In this document: one piece after another, positions 17,721 through 27,053 of the stretch
Numbering within the stretch: position 1 is the stretch's first letter
Layout: the number at the start of each line of letters is the position of its first letter
Source: Companilactobacillus allii
GTDB lineage: Bacteria > Bacillota > Bacilli > Lactobacillales > Lactobacillaceae
Assembly (NCBI RefSeq): GCF_001971585.1
Contig: NZ_CP019323.1
Coordinates: 424,053-488,052 of the forward strand
Reading direction: 5' to 3'
Length of the DNA stretch: 64,000 nucleotides
The notes under the pieces: model-generated
Told to the model about the DNA's origin: nothing
Database searches by the model: none
Seen by the model: only the letters and a program-made list of their open reading frames with translations
Program-made: the position numbers and the translations under genes

Positions 17721-18653
17721 TTACTTCAAAATATCACTCTGAACTTGATCGATCATCTGACCGTAGGCGATAGGTCCTTTATATTGCCAACTAGAGTCGT
17801 CACCATACTGAAACAAGTTACCATTTTTAACAGCGGGAATATTCTTCCACAAGGAATTCTTAAACAAACTAGCATCCTTATCACTATTAACTAAGAAGAT
17901 ATAATCAGCATCTAACTTGGCTAACTTCTCCAGTGAAACTGACGACCAATCAGCTGTAGCTTTTTTAGAAACTTCCTTAACTAAAGCTGGTTCCTTCAGC
18001 TTAAGATCACCATACAATAATGCCCCACTGGCTGACTTGTCACTAACTATAAATGCCGAATTATTAGTTACCCACAATACAGCGGCTGATTTTCCAGAGG
18101 CCTTTTGCTTAAGATTTACACGAGTCTTCTTAACTTTTTTATCATACTTTTTCAAGACTGACTTAGCTTTATCGGACTTATTAACTGCTTTTGCCACATC
18201 CAAGAATTGAACACGCCAACTTACATTTTCTCCATTTTTAACGACATAAGTTGGGGCGATTTTTTTGTATTGTGCATATTTGCCATTTTCCACTGCACTA
18301 TTAGTTCCCATTAATATCAAGTCTGGCTTTGCTTTAGTCACAGCCTCATATGGCAAAGTGTAGTCGATCAAAGGAACATTTTTCAAATCCTTCTTCAAAT
18401 ATTCCTGGGTTCCAGAACCATTCTTTACTGACCACTGTACGACTGGTTTAATACCTAATGCCACCAAGTAATCCTCCAAATAACTACCAACTACCCTTTT
18501 GGGATGAGTTGGAAGGGACACTCTATGTCCCATGTTATCCTTCAAAGAACGTGTCGACTCTGAACTATTACTACTATTACTACAAGCCGTTAATAATACC
18601 GCAAAAAATACTGTCATCATCAATAATACTCGAACAAATTTATTCTTCTTCAA
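17721..18653 (-). CDS. Siderophore-type ABC transporter substrate-binding lipoprotein
   Basis: 310-residue secreted lipoprotein. A lysine-rich start, a hydrophobic stretch and the lipobox LLTAC put the lipid-bearing Cys near residue 24, followed by a Ser/Asn linker. The core has features of the FecB/FhuD class: LPTHPKRVVGS, VALGIKPV and a long central helix. It would capture ferric siderophore or another iron complex at the membrane. I chose the TTG at 18653 because GGGAGG lies seven bases upstream; the longer frame reads through the ribosome site itself. It is divergent from the ATPase and two permease genes at 18832-21613, which complete the transporter. Confidence 0.85.
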   Translation of the reverse strand: MKKNKFVRVLLMMTVFFAVLLTACSNSSNSSESTRSLKDNMGHRVSLPTHPKRVVGSYLEDYLVALGIKPVVQWSVKNGSGTQEYLKKDLKNVPLIDYTLPYEAVTKAKPDLILMGTNSAVENGKYAQYKKIAPTYVVKNGENVSWRVQFLDVAKAVNKSDKAKSVLKKYDKKVKKTRVNLKQKASGKSAAVLWVTNNSAFIVSDKSASGALLYGDLKLKEPALVKEVSKKATADWSSVSLEKLAKLDADYIFLVNSDKDASLFKNSLWKNIPAVKNGNLFQYGDDSSWQYKGPIAYGQMIDQVQSDILK

Positions 18654-18831
18654 AATATTCCCTCCCAAATTCACTTGTTACCACAAAACATTAGTAGATA
18701 CCCTGATTATCAACGGAATAGCTAACAAAAGTCAATAGAATGTAGTAAAATTAGGCCATAAAATATAACCTGAGTATATTACTTTTATACCTAAAATATG
18801 TAATATGTGATTGGGATTTGGAGGAGATATT

Positions 18832-19626
18832 ATGAATATAATTGAAACTAAAAATGTCTGTGTAAGCTACGAAAAGAAGCTGACTATTCATGACCTGTCT
18901 ATCCAAATTCCAAAGGGTCAAATAACTACTTTAATCGGGCCAAATGGTTCTGGAAAGTCTACCTTGATCAGAACGATAGCTCACTTACTACAACCATGTG
19001 ACGGTGCTGTATTTCTAGACAGCAAAGATATCTGCAATCAAAAAACCAGTAATATCGCCAAGGAACTGGCAGTTCTTCCACAATCAAGTAGTACTGTAAA
19101 TGATCTAACAGTCAAAGATCTAGTAACCTTTGGCCGTATTCCATATCGTAAACACTTTGCACCACTATCAAAAGTCGATCATGAAAAAATCGACTGGGCC
19201 ATGGAAAAAGCATCATTACAAGACTTACAGAACAGAAATCTCAGTACCCTTTCTGGTGGTCAAAGACAACGTGCCTTTATTGCTATGGCAATTGCTCAAG
19301 ATACCGATACGATCATACTTGATGAACCAACAACTTATCTAGACTTGACGCATCAATTAGATGTTATGCTCTTGATCAAAGATCTCAACGAAAAAGAACA
19401 TCGTACCATCATCATGGCGTTACACGACCTCAATCATGCCGCTAGATTCTCTGACCAATTGATTGCTATTAAAGATGGTACGCTTCAAACAAGTGGTCCG
19501 GTTCAAAAAGTCATTACTCGTGACAATCTTCGGAGTATCTTTAATATTGATGCCAAGATCATTGAAGACGACAACAAACCAATGATCCTCACCTATAATC
19601 GTTGGAAAAACGGTGTTGCTATATGA
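18832..19626 (+). CDS. Iron-siderophore ABC transporter ATP-binding protein (FecE/FhuC-like)
   Basis: 264-residue ATPase. Walker A GPNGSGKST, signature LSGGQRQRAFIAMAI, Walker B TIILDEPTTYLDL and the switch His in MALHDLNHA are all present. The family form DEPTTYLDLTHQLDVM is typical of siderophore and cobalamin importers. The ATG at 18832 follows GGAGGAG; a TTG at 18811 would place the ribosome site inside the gene. It overlaps the first permease gene by four bases (ATGA), so the three plus-strand genes form one operon, with the binding protein divergent. No clear Fur or DtxR box could be established in the shared promoter region. Confidence 0.92.
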   Translation: MNIIETKNVCVSYEKKLTIHDLSIQIPKGQITTLIGPNGSGKSTLIRTIAHLLQPCDGAVFLDSKDICNQKTSNIAKELAVLPQSSSTVNDLTVKDLVTFGRIPYRKHFAPLSKVDHEKIDWAMEKASLQDLQNRNLSTLSGGQRQRAFIAMAIAQDTDTIILDEPTTYLDLTHQLDVMLLIKDLNEKEHRTIIMALHDLNHAARFSDQLIAIKDGTLQTSGPVQKVITRDNLRSIFNIDAKIIEDDNKPMILTYNRWKNGVAI

Positions 19627-20618
19627 CAACCAAAAAATTCACTTTCCACTTAGTTTTCGAACTAATCATACTATTTGTGTTGCTTATTTTAAGTATCCGT
19701 TATGGCGCCAATCAAAATAGTAACGGTACTGTTTTTAACTCTATATTTAACTATCAAAAAGGAAATCTTGATCAACAGATCATCCGACAGATCCGGCTTC
19801 CACGTGTCATTGGCTCCGCAATCATCGGAAGTGCTCTAGCTTGTAGCGGTGCTCTAATGCAAAGTGTCACTAAGAACCCCTTGGCAGACTCTGGACTACT
19901 CGGAATTAATTCCGGTGCTGCTTTGATGTTGACGATTTGCTTTATTTTCTTCCCCAAATTTTCAACCGAACAAACAACTGTATTCGCAGTAATTGGAGCT
20001 TTGGTAGCTTCGGTTCTAGTCTTTGGAATCAGCTCAATGAAACACTCACAGATGAATCCAGCTATCCTAGTACTAGCTGGTATGGCAATTAGTGCCTTTT
20101 TCACCGCTATAAGTGAAGGGTTAGCACTTATTACCCACCTCAAGCAGGACTTGGCCTTTTGGCACTTTGGTGGCATGTCTTCGGTCAGTTGGTCACAACT
20201 AACTAATCTGGGACCTTTTATTATTATTGGACTTATTGTCGCACTACTACTTTCACCAAGTTTGAATCTGTTAAATCTAAGTGACGATTCGATCCAAAGT
20301 CTCGGTAAAAATACGAATCTGGTTCGTCTACTTTCACTACTTTGTGTCGTTATATTGTCAGGAATCTCAGTAGCCTTAGTGGGCGCTGTTGCCTTTGTTG
20401 GTTTAATCATTCCACATATTGCTAGATTTCTAGTCGGCACAGATTATCGCAAGGTAATGCCATTGACACTGCTTCTTGGAGCCAATTTGACTCTTTGTGC
20501 TGATCTAGTTGCCCGCACAATAAATCCACCAAATGAAACACCGTTTGGCATCATTATTTCATTAGTTGGTGTGCCATTCTTCATTTATTTGGCCAGAAAG
20601 GATGGTCAAAATATATGA
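19623..20618 (+). CDS. Iron-siderophore ABC transporter permease (FecCD family), first
   Basis: 331-residue inner-membrane permease with about ten hydrophobic helices. Family hallmarks are IRQIRLPRVIGSAIIGSALA, GALMQSVTKNPLADSGLLG (contact with the binding protein and ATPase) and VGLIIPHIARFLVG. It pairs with the second permease to form the channel. The ATG at 19623 overlaps the ATPase stop by four bases, and its own end overlaps the next start the same way, so the three are translated together. The gene length is normal for FecCD. Confidence 0.92.
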   Translation: MTTKKFTFHLVFELIILFVLLILSIRYGANQNSNGTVFNSIFNYQKGNLDQQIIRQIRLPRVIGSAIIGSALACSGALMQSVTKNPLADSGLLGINSGAALMLTICFIFFPKFSTEQTTVFAVIGALVASVLVFGISSMKHSQMNPAILVLAGMAISAFFTAISEGLALITHLKQDLAFWHFGGMSSVSWSQLTNLGPFIIIGLIVALLLSPSLNLLNLSDDSIQSLGKNTNLVRLLSLLCVVILSGISVALVGAVAFVGLIIPHIARFLVGTDYRKVMPLTLLLGANLTLCADLVARTINPPNETPFGIIISLVGVPFFIYLARKDGQNI

Positions 20619-21613
20619 AAAATAGAAAGTTGTTCCTCTGGATAACAAGTTTGATTATCTTAATAATAATTCTAGCCGTTATAAATTTGAACACTGGTGA
20701 GATGCGTGTTTCGCCAAGTGAGATCTTACAATTGGTCATCGGTAAAGGTACATATGAGAATTCTATTGTTATCTTCAACTTTAGACTACCACGTATCATT
20801 GTTGCTATTCTTGTCGGATTTGCCTTGGCGATTGCTGGTAATGTACTACAGATAACTACTCAAAATCCCATGGCAGACACAAGTTTCTTAGGCATCAATG
20901 CTGGAAGTGGCTTGGCCGTTATGTTATTCATCGCTTTTGTTAAGGATCAAGATGCTAACTTGTTCTTATTGCCATGTTTGGCCTTACTTGGTGCCATTTT
21001 CAGTACTGCACTAGTCTTTATTTGTGCATACAAAAAGGACACCGGTATAACGGCAAATCGCTTATTGTTGACTGGTGTCGCATTATCCGGATGTTTTTCA
21101 TCCGTTATGGTCTTGTTCACCTTGAAATTATCACCAGAGAATTATCAATTCGTCATGAATTGGTTGACTGGTAGTATTTGGGGAACTAGCTGGTCGTTTA
21201 TTTTGATATTTATCCCTTGGTTTGTCATTTTCACTGCCTTGATCTTCAGTAAATCAAAGATTCTTGATACCTTCAATCTTGGTGACGACTCCGCTAAGTC
21301 GCTTGGAATTTCACTCAAAAAAGAACGTATCATCTTAATTGGTTCAGCTGCCATTTTGGCTGGTGTCAGTGTATCCATCTCTGGATCTATTGGTTTTATT
21401 GGATTGATAACTCCAAATCTTGCTCGTCGTGTGATTGGATTTAGAAGTAGTAAGCAACTAATCTTATCTGGATTCTTAGGAAGTTGTCTACTAATCGCCT
21501 CTGACACACTTGGCAAAATCATAAGTACTACGACCGAACTTCCCGTCGGTATCATCGTCGCAGTTATTGGTGCACCGTATTTTGTATACATTTTGATCAA
21601 ATCTAACGTATAA
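20615..21613 (+). CDS. Iron-siderophore ABC transporter permease (FecCD family), second
   Basis: 332-residue partner permease, with FRLPRIIVAILVGFALA, GNVLQITTQNPMADTSFLG and the late GLITPNLARRVIGFRSS. It diverges clearly from the first permease, as expected for a heterodimer and not a recent duplicate. It ends the operon; 85 bases further a MarR gene starts behind its own candidate promoter, and no clear terminator separates them. Confidence 0.9.
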   Translation: MKNRKLFLWITSLIILIIILAVINLNTGEMRVSPSEILQLVIGKGTYENSIVIFNFRLPRIIVAILVGFALAIAGNVLQITTQNPMADTSFLGINAGSGLAVMLFIAFVKDQDANLFLLPCLALLGAIFSTALVFICAYKKDTGITANRLLLTGVALSGCFSSVMVLFTLKLSPENYQFVMNWLTGSIWGTSWSFILIFIPWFVIFTALIFSKSKILDTFNLGDDSAKSLGISLKKERIILIGSAAILAGVSVSISGSIGFIGLITPNLARRVIGFRSSKQLILSGFLGSCLLIASDTLGKIISTTTELPVGIIVAVIGAPYFVYILIKSNV

Positions 21614-21698
21614 TTTCACCTTTATTCGTCCTTTTTACAATTAGTCATTTCCACATGCTATAATTTGGATGTAATATATTGTCTCAAGGAGGCTTATC

Positions 21699-22133
21699 AT
21701 GACAAACAATGTGGCCCACTTAATCAAGGTTGCTTCAAATGAGATCTCACGTAGTATCAATGATTTTGCGTCTAAATATAATCTGACCGGTACACAGGTA
21801 CAAATAATAGATTTTCTAACTAGTCTACCGGAGAAAAAAGATATTTTTCAAAAAGACGTTGAAGCTGAATTCAATATTCGACGTTCAACCGCAACCAATA
21901 TCCTTAAGAATATGGAAAAAAAGGATCTTATTAAACGTGTCCAAGTTTCAAGTGATTCACGATTAAAAAAAATCATCCTTTTACCTAAATCAACTGAATT
22001 AAAAGGTGCAATCGATAAGTTCATGAAAGAAAATGATCAAAAGATTCTCTCAAGTCTTGGCGCATTTGAACGTCTCGGTTTCACCCGTGCATTACAAAAG
22101 TTACCTGAAAAACTCAAATCAGATAAAAAGTGA
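21699..22133 (+). CDS. MarR-family transcriptional regulator
   Basis: 144-residue winged-helix protein, normal for MarR. The recognition region is DVEAEFNIRRSTATNILKNMEKKDLIKRV (about 55-85), followed by a beta-wing with DSRLKKIILLPK. It is preceded by TCAAGGAGGC and a promoter-like TATAAT about 40 bases upstream, and is 12 bases from the nucleoside hydrolase, with which it probably forms an operon. Target genes and ligand are unknown; the adjacent hydrolase or the iron transporter upstream are the closest candidates. Confidence 0.87.
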   Translation: MTNNVAHLIKVASNEISRSINDFASKYNLTGTQVQIIDFLTSLPEKKDIFQKDVEAEFNIRRSTATNILKNMEKKDLIKRVQVSSDSRLKKIILLPKSTELKGAIDKFMKENDQKILSSLGAFERLGFTRALQKLPEKLKSDKK

Positions 22134-22145
22134 GGTACTAGTTAA

Positions 22146-23081
22146 ATGAAGAAAGTTATTATGGATTGTGATCCCGGAATCGACGATGCTATTGCATTGA
22201 CAGTTCTATTGGCACATCAAAAACAAGTCGACCTTATTGGTCTAACGACCGTAGGTGGCAACGTTTCACTAGACAAAGTTACTGCAAATGCCAAAAAATT
22301 ACTGACCTTTCTGGGTTCCAATACACAACTTGCCTCTGGACAATCACAACCACTAGTTAAAGAGATAGAAACTGCTGGTGAAATTCACGGTAAGACTGGT
22401 ATGGATGGCTATGACTTCCCTAAAGAGAGCAGTGACTATCCATTAACAAGTCATAACGCCGTTACATTCATGTATGACAAAATTTCTAATTGTGACCAAA
22501 AAGTGAATATTGTTGCAACGGCCCCACTTACCAATATTGCTCTGTTACTAAAGACTTTCCCAGATGTCTCTAAAAATATTGAACATATCTATATTATGGG
22601 TGGCTCAACCTTGCAAGGTAACATAACTACTGCTGCTGAATTCAATGCTTATGTCGATCCAGAGGCTATGAAGATAGTCTTTGATTCTGGATTACCGATT
22701 ACTCTTTCTGGCTTGAATTTAACTGAGAACAAAGCCTACATGACAATGGATGAGATTGATCATATCCAGGATTTAGGTAAAGTCGGCGTTATGGCACGCT
22801 CAATTCTTGAGTTTTATTCTTCAGCTGAACTTGCTAAAGGTATGACAAAAATTCCCGTTCACGATGCTTGCGCCGTTATGAGCATGCTTGCTCCAGAATT
22901 GTTCACCAAGAGTACCAATTATTCAATTGATGTCTCACTTTCAAATGATCAATTCCGTGGTATGACTTATCCTGACCGCCGAGTTTATTCTGAAGAACAC
23001 AACAATATCGAAGTTTTGGAAGATGTTGACCGTGAAGCTTTTGTTCAATATCTGTTTGACTCTATCGCTTCTTATAAATAA
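22146..23081 (+). CDS. Ribonucleoside hydrolase (inosine-uridine preferring nucleoside hydrolase family)
   Basis: 311-residue calcium-dependent N-glycosidase that splits nucleosides into ribose and base for salvage. VIMDCDPGIDDAIAL at the start is the metal-binding Asp cluster that defines the family. IYIMGGS and EFNAYVDPEAM carry further active-site positions, and VHDACAVM near the C-terminus holds the family's His-Asp pair. The pyrimidine or purine preference cannot be judged. It follows a MarR gene by 12 bases and ends at a strong bidirectional terminator, after which hairpin repeat copy 1 fills the convergent gap. Confidence 0.9.
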   Translation: MKKVIMDCDPGIDDAIALTVLLAHQKQVDLIGLTTVGGNVSLDKVTANAKKLLTFLGSNTQLASGQSQPLVKEIETAGEIHGKTGMDGYDFPKESSDYPLTSHNAVTFMYDKISNCDQKVNIVATAPLTNIALLLKTFPDVSKNIEHIYIMGGSTLQGNITTAAEFNAYVDPEAMKIVFDSGLPITLSGLNLTENKAYMTMDEIDHIQDLGKVGVMARSILEFYSSAELAKGMTKIPVHDACAVMSMLAPELFTKSTNYSIDVSLSNDQFRGMTYPDRRVYSEEHNNIEVLEDVDREAFVQYLFDSIASYK

Positions 23082-23091
23082 ATTGGTAACG

Positions 23092-23126
23092 AAAAAACCG
23101 ACAATTAATGTCGGTTTTTATTTTTT
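23092..23126. terminator. Bidirectional terminator after the nucleoside hydrolase
   Basis: AAAAACCGACA pairs with TGTCGGTTTTT, with T-runs on both strands. It can serve the hydrolase on the plus strand; the aldehyde dehydrogenase is further away. Confidence 0.8.
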
Positions 23127-23181
23127 CTAAGGTGTTTTTTTGCTTTCTTTTAAACTACTAGTGCTCCTCTTATTTACTTCT

Positions 23182-23312
23182 CAAATTTGCGGCTTAAACG
23201 CGCACCAAAACACAATTTCTTCCGATTAACGTACATAGGACGTCATTCACATTCGTGAATGGCGCCCCATATTATGTTAATGCTCGGAAATTTTCGTGTT
23301 TTGGTGCGCTCC
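23182..23312 (+). repeat. Dispersed long-hairpin repeat, copy 1
   Basis: Outer arms GCGCACCAAAACAC (23200-23213) and GTGTTTTGGTGCGC (23296-23309) are perfectly complementary; the inner hairpin is built on GTCATTCAC/GTGAATGGC. It shares with copies at 27194, 32771 and 54987 the 5' flank CAAATTTGCGG, the left joint TTTCTTCCG and the right joint GCTCGGAAA, while arm sequences differ. It lies between two convergent genes. Confidence 0.7.
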
Positions 23313-23313
23313 T

Positions 23314-24726
23314 CTAGAACTTAGCAAGTCCTCCAGCTGGATTACTCCAATCTGGTGATTGTGCGGTAACAACTAGCTTATCATTCACAAAGGCATTAAG
23401 TCCTAATTGACTCATTTCTCTTCCATAACCTGACCCTTTAACACCGCCAAATGGTAGCTCTGGCAAGGATACTAAGAATGAATTTACAAAGACCATACCT
23501 GTTTCAATTTTACTTGCAATTTCTTTGCCATGTGCAGGATTTCTTGAAAGTACGATGCCACCCAAACCAAGTTCTGAATCATTAGCTAGGTCAATTGCTT
23601 CTTGATCACTGCCTACTTTGAACACTTGTGCCACTGGTCCAAATAATTCATCGTAAAATTCAGGATTATCTTTAGTAATATTTGTCAAAATAGTTGGTTG
23701 GATAAATTGACCAGGTAAATCAATAGGCTCATTTCCAAAGGCAACTTTTGCACCACCTTCAATAGCCTTATCAATCTGCCCTTGTAATTTAGACTTCGCA
23801 CGTGCTGAATTCATTGGTGCATAAGAAGTCTTTGGATCCATTGGATCTCCTGGTTTCAACTTTGCAAAAGCCACTTTTAATTTGGCTAAGAACTCATCAT
23901 ACAAGTTATCGGCAACGATAAATCTCTTATTTGAAGTACATACTTGACCATTATTGTAGATACGAACTCTCCAAGCTAGATCAACAGCCATATCAACATC
24001 GGCATCGGATAACACGACAAAAGCGTCTGATCCACCTAATTCCATTGAGTTTTTCTTTAAGTTTTTACCGGCAACGGCTGCGACTGATTGACCACCACGT
24101 TTTGAACCAGTCAGTGCAACTCCTTGTATACGAGAATCTGCAATGATGTCACTAACTTGGTCATAACTGGCAAACAAGTTAGTCAAACTACCATCTGGTG
24201 CACCTGCTTCTTTAACAATCTTTTCAAACGCTTCAGCAGATCCAGGAGTATTTGAAGCATGCTTCAAGATCATTGGGTTACCAACTATGAAGTTTGGTGC
24301 AAAGACACGCATTATTTGATAGTACGGAAAGTTCCATGGTTCAACCATCATCAATACACCGGTTGCTTGATGAAGTATCTCAGCGGCACCAGTGGCTTTT
24401 GTAGATATTGGTGTTGGTTTCAACAAGTCTTCGCCATTTTCTGCATAATAATCAGCAATGATCGCGCACAACTCCACTTCACCTTTTGATTCATTCAAAA
24501 GTTTACCCATGTCTATTGTGGCAATTTTTGCTAGCTCATCTTCATTTTTTCTCAATAATTCCGCAATTTTATGCAAAATTCTAGCACGATCAGCTATAGG
24601 TTCATCGCGCCATTCTTTATATAGTGCATGCCCAGTACTCAAGGCCTTTTCGATTTCATCAGCCGTTGCATCTGGGTATGATTTCACAAGTTCATTATTA
24701 TATGGATTAACTGTTTTATAAGCCAT
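23314..24726 (-). CDS. gabD: NAD(P)-dependent aldehyde dehydrogenase (succinate-semialdehyde dehydrogenase-like)
   Basis: 470-residue member of the aldehyde dehydrogenase superfamily, normal in length. EPWNFPYYQIMR is the cofactor-binding start, MELGGSDAFVV holds the general-base Glu, and NNGQVCTSNKR holds the catalytic Cys. ELPFGGVKGSGYGRE is the C-terminal signature. Oxidation of succinate semialdehyde to succinate with NADP is the usual annotation for this group, but the substrate is not proven by sequence. It is a single minus-strand gene. A cre-like sequence (TGTAAGCGCTTGAG, 24821-24834) lies about 95 bases upstream of its start, with two mismatches. Confidence 0.85.
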   Translation of the reverse strand: MAYKTVNPYNNELVKSYPDATADEIEKALSTGHALYKEWRDEPIADRARILHKIAELLRKNEDELAKIATIDMGKLLNESKGEVELCAIIADYYAENGEDLLKPTPISTKATGAAEILHQATGVLMMVEPWNFPYYQIMRVFAPNFIVGNPMILKHASNTPGSAEAFEKIVKEAGAPDGSLTNLFASYDQVSDIIADSRIQGVALTGSKRGGQSVAAVAGKNLKKNSMELGGSDAFVVLSDADVDMAVDLAWRVRIYNNGQVCTSNKRFIVADNLYDEFLAKLKVAFAKLKPGDPMDPKTSYAPMNSARAKSKLQGQIDKAIEGGAKVAFGNEPIDLPGQFIQPTILTNITKDNPEFYDELFGPVAQVFKVGSDQEAIDLANDSELGLGGIVLSRNPAHGKEIASKIETGMVFVNSFLVSLPELPFGGVKGSGYGREMSQLGLNAFVNDKLVVTAQSPDWSNPAGGLAKF

Positions 24727-24884
24727 TTTAATCGCTCCTAATATTCAAAGAATTGAAATAAACTACACCTGAGTTACGGTTTTATTGTAACTTAATCGTT
24801 TGTTTTTACAATTATTTTAACTCAAGCGCTTACATTAATAGAATGAATTATTAGGAGATTATTAATTTGATATTTGAAATTTTC

Positions 24885-25994
24885 TTAGACTAATTCGCCG
24901 GAAAGCTCAGTATAATCAACTCCCAGACTATCGCTAACGGCCTTCTCAGTTAAATTACCATGGTAAGTATTAATACCGCTCATAACAGTATGATTAACAC
25001 TGGCTCTTTGAATCCCTTCATTAGCAATCTGAATCGCATACGGGAGAGTTGCACTGGATAATGCTTCTGTGGCAGTCTTTGGAACGGCTCCGGGAATATT
25101 GGCAACTGTATAATGGACAACTCCATGTGATAAGTAGATCGGATCTTCATGTGTTGTAGCTTTAATGCTAGTTTCAAACATCCCACCTTGATCAATCGGA
25201 ATATCCACCACAACAGACCCCGGTTCCATACTCTCGACCATTTCTTCTGTAACAAGTTTTGGAGCGACCGCACCTGGAACTAAGACAGCTCCAACAACCA
25301 AGTCAGACTGTTTGACGCACTCAGCAATATTGTGAGGATTGGACATCAAAGTGTGAATCCTACCGTCAAAGATATTCTCTAATTCAGCCAATCTCTGTGC
25401 ATTGATATCAAGAATCGTCACGTCAGCACCCATTCCAACTGCCATCTTAGCAGCATTGAATCCCACTGTACCGGCTCCAATAATCGTTACTTTACCCTGT
25501 CGAACTCCAGGTGTTCCACCTAGTAACAACCCTTTTCCCTGATGAGGTTCTTCTAAGAAATGTGCACCAACTTGTACTGACATTTTCCCAGCAATCACAC
25601 TCATTGGAACTAACAATGGCAATCCGCCTCTTGGTCCAACCATTGTTTCATAAGCGACCCCAGTTACTTTGTTATCCATAAGTGCATCTGTCAAAGGTCT
25701 ATTTGCGGCAAGGTGTAAATATGTATAAATAATTAAGTCTTCACGGAAATACTTGTACTCTGAAGCTATCGGCTCTTTGACCTTAATCACCATTTCACAG
25801 TCCCAAGCTTCTTTGGCACTTCCAATTGTGGCACCTATTGATTCATAGTCTGTATCGAGATATCCGGAACCTACACCCGCACTGGTTTCAACAACTACTG
25901 TATGTCCAGCCTTTATTAAGTCTGAAACACCGGCTGGGAACATTCCTACACGATCTTCTTGGCTCTTGATTTCTCTAGGTATACCAATCTTCAT
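24885..25994 (-). CDS. ald: Alanine dehydrogenase
   Basis: 369-residue NAD-dependent enzyme interconverting L-alanine and pyruvate plus ammonium. MKIGIPREIKSQEDRVGMFP is the family's N-terminal signature with substrate-binding Arg and Lys. VTIIGAGTVGFNAA is the NAD-binding loop, and VDIPIDQGGMFE is a strong family motif. The ATG at 25994 has AAAGGAG at a proper distance; the longer frame to 26051 has no ribosome site. A near-perfect cre sequence (TTGGAATCGTTTTCC, 26014-26028) lies just upstream, suggesting link to carbon supply. Single gene. Confidence 0.93.
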   Translation of the reverse strand: MKIGIPREIKSQEDRVGMFPAGVSDLIKAGHTVVVETSAGVGSGYLDTDYESIGATIGSAKEAWDCEMVIKVKEPIASEYKYFREDLIIYTYLHLAANRPLTDALMDNKVTGVAYETMVGPRGGLPLLVPMSVIAGKMSVQVGAHFLEEPHQGKGLLLGGTPGVRQGKVTIIGAGTVGFNAAKMAVGMGADVTILDINAQRLAELENIFDGRIHTLMSNPHNIAECVKQSDLVVGAVLVPGAVAPKLVTEEMVESMEPGSVVVDIPIDQGGMFETSIKATTHEDPIYLSHGVVHYTVANIPGAVPKTATEALSSATLPYAIQIANEGIQRASVNHTVMSGINTYHGNLTEKAVSDSLGVDYTELSGELV

Positions 25995-26013
25995 TTTGAA
26001 TTCTCCTTTGTTT

Positions 26014-26028
26014 TTGGAATCGTTTTCC
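26014..26028 (+). promoter_or_regulatory. Near-consensus cre site upstream of ald
   Basis: TTGGAATCGTTTTCC fits WTGNAANCGNWNNCW except for the last base. It lies 20-34 bases before the ald start. The gap 25995-26338 otherwise holds the GntR promoter and operator. Confidence 0.4.
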
Positions 26029-26252
26029 TTAATATGGCTTGAGCATATCATATAATTAATCCCTTCACAATATCAAAAAATATATAATACCTTTTTCCAA
26101 AGTAATCCTTGATATGAACGAATTCACCACTAAAAATAAATATTTTATTTTGAAATATTCACAAGATATTTTCGATATTGAATTTTGGATCCACGATACA
26201 CTCACACCCAAAACCAATTTCAAAATATTACGTCTCAAATCAATGTTTCACC

Positions 26253-26313
26253 TTGATAAATCAACCTAGAAACCGTATAGTTATAATATTGGTATATTCC
26301 ACATAGGTACCAA
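26253..26313 (+). promoter_or_regulatory. gntR promoter with GntR-type operator
   Basis: TTGATA (26253-26258), 17 bases, TATAGT (26276-26281). At 26289-26313, TTGGTA and TACCAA are separated by 13 bases. The same half-sites with the same spacing occur at 30778-30802 before the beta-glucosidase operon, indicating one regulator for both. Confidence 0.72.
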
Positions 26314-26338
26314 CAAGTTCTATAAAGGAGAACAAATT

Positions 26339-27052
26339 ATGGTACTAAAATATCAAGAAATCGCAAGTGACTTAGCTAATAAAGTTAATAATCATGACTA
26401 CACTGACAAACTTCCCAGTGAAGGTGAATTGATGACCGAATATGACGCCAGTCGCAATACCATTCGTAACTCACTAGACATTTTGTATAATCAAGGATTG
26501 ATCAAACGTATCCAAGGTAGTGGCTACTTCGTCAACACTGCATTACACGGTGAAGATTACGTTATGAACCTAGCCAACAAAGTAGGAATGAACTCGCTTG
26601 GCGTTAAATATCCGATAACTTCCAAAGTTTTGAAGTTAGAATCAATTCAAGCTGACGATAAATTGGCTAAAATACTCGAATGCGAAGTCGGTGCGCCAGT
26701 ATATTTCATACAACGACTTCGCCACAGTAACAACAAACTCTATGCACTAGAAACGACATATTATTTAAAGGAGTTCATCCCCTATCTTAATAAAGAAATC
26801 TGCGAAAAATCTATCTTCAGCTTCATCATCGAAAATTACCACATTTCGATTAAAAACGCCGATGAATATGTTACTATTCATAATTTAACAGCCACTGAAG
26901 CCAAGATTACTGAACGCACTGAAAATTCACCAGCTTTGAGAATTGAGGAAATAAATTATCTCAAAAGCGAGCGTCCATTCAATTATTCTAAAACTTGCTA
27001 CTTCCAAGATGATTTGACACTTTATTATCATGTAAGTAACTACCTAAACTAG
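26339..27052 (+). CDS. GntR-family regulator with UTRA effector domain
   Basis: 237 residues. The N-terminal winged HTH reads LPSEGELMTEYDASRNTIRNSLDILYNQGLI with the wing RIQGSGYFV; the C-terminal UTRA domain (about 85-235) would bind a phospho-sugar. The start has AAAGGAG eight bases upstream. Identical operator architecture in its own promoter and in that of the convergent PTS/6-phospho-beta-glucosidase operon makes it the likely repressor of both, released by a beta-glucoside phosphate. Its stop touches the left arm of a 108-base hairpin. Confidence 0.88.
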   Translation: MVLKYQEIASDLANKVNNHDYTDKLPSEGELMTEYDASRNTIRNSLDILYNQGLIKRIQGSGYFVNTALHGEDYVMNLANKVGMNSLGVKYPITSKVLKLESIQADDKLAKILECEVGAPVYFIQRLRHSNNKLYALETTYYLKEFIPYLNKEICEKSIFSFIIENYHISIKNADEYVTIHNLTATEAKITERTENSPALRIEEINYLKSERPFNYSKTCYFQDDLTLYYHVSNYLN

Positions 27053-27053
27053 A

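Noticed and set aside
18680-18830. Fur or DtxR-type box in the divergent iron-transport promoter
   Set aside because: TTAGG and CCTGA/CCTAA half-sites occur, but no arrangement matches a known 19-bp box.
19772-20440. 222-codon minus-strand frame opposite the first FecCD permease
   Set aside because: It is antisense to a well-supported permease with coupled starts on both sides; a shadow of codon bias.
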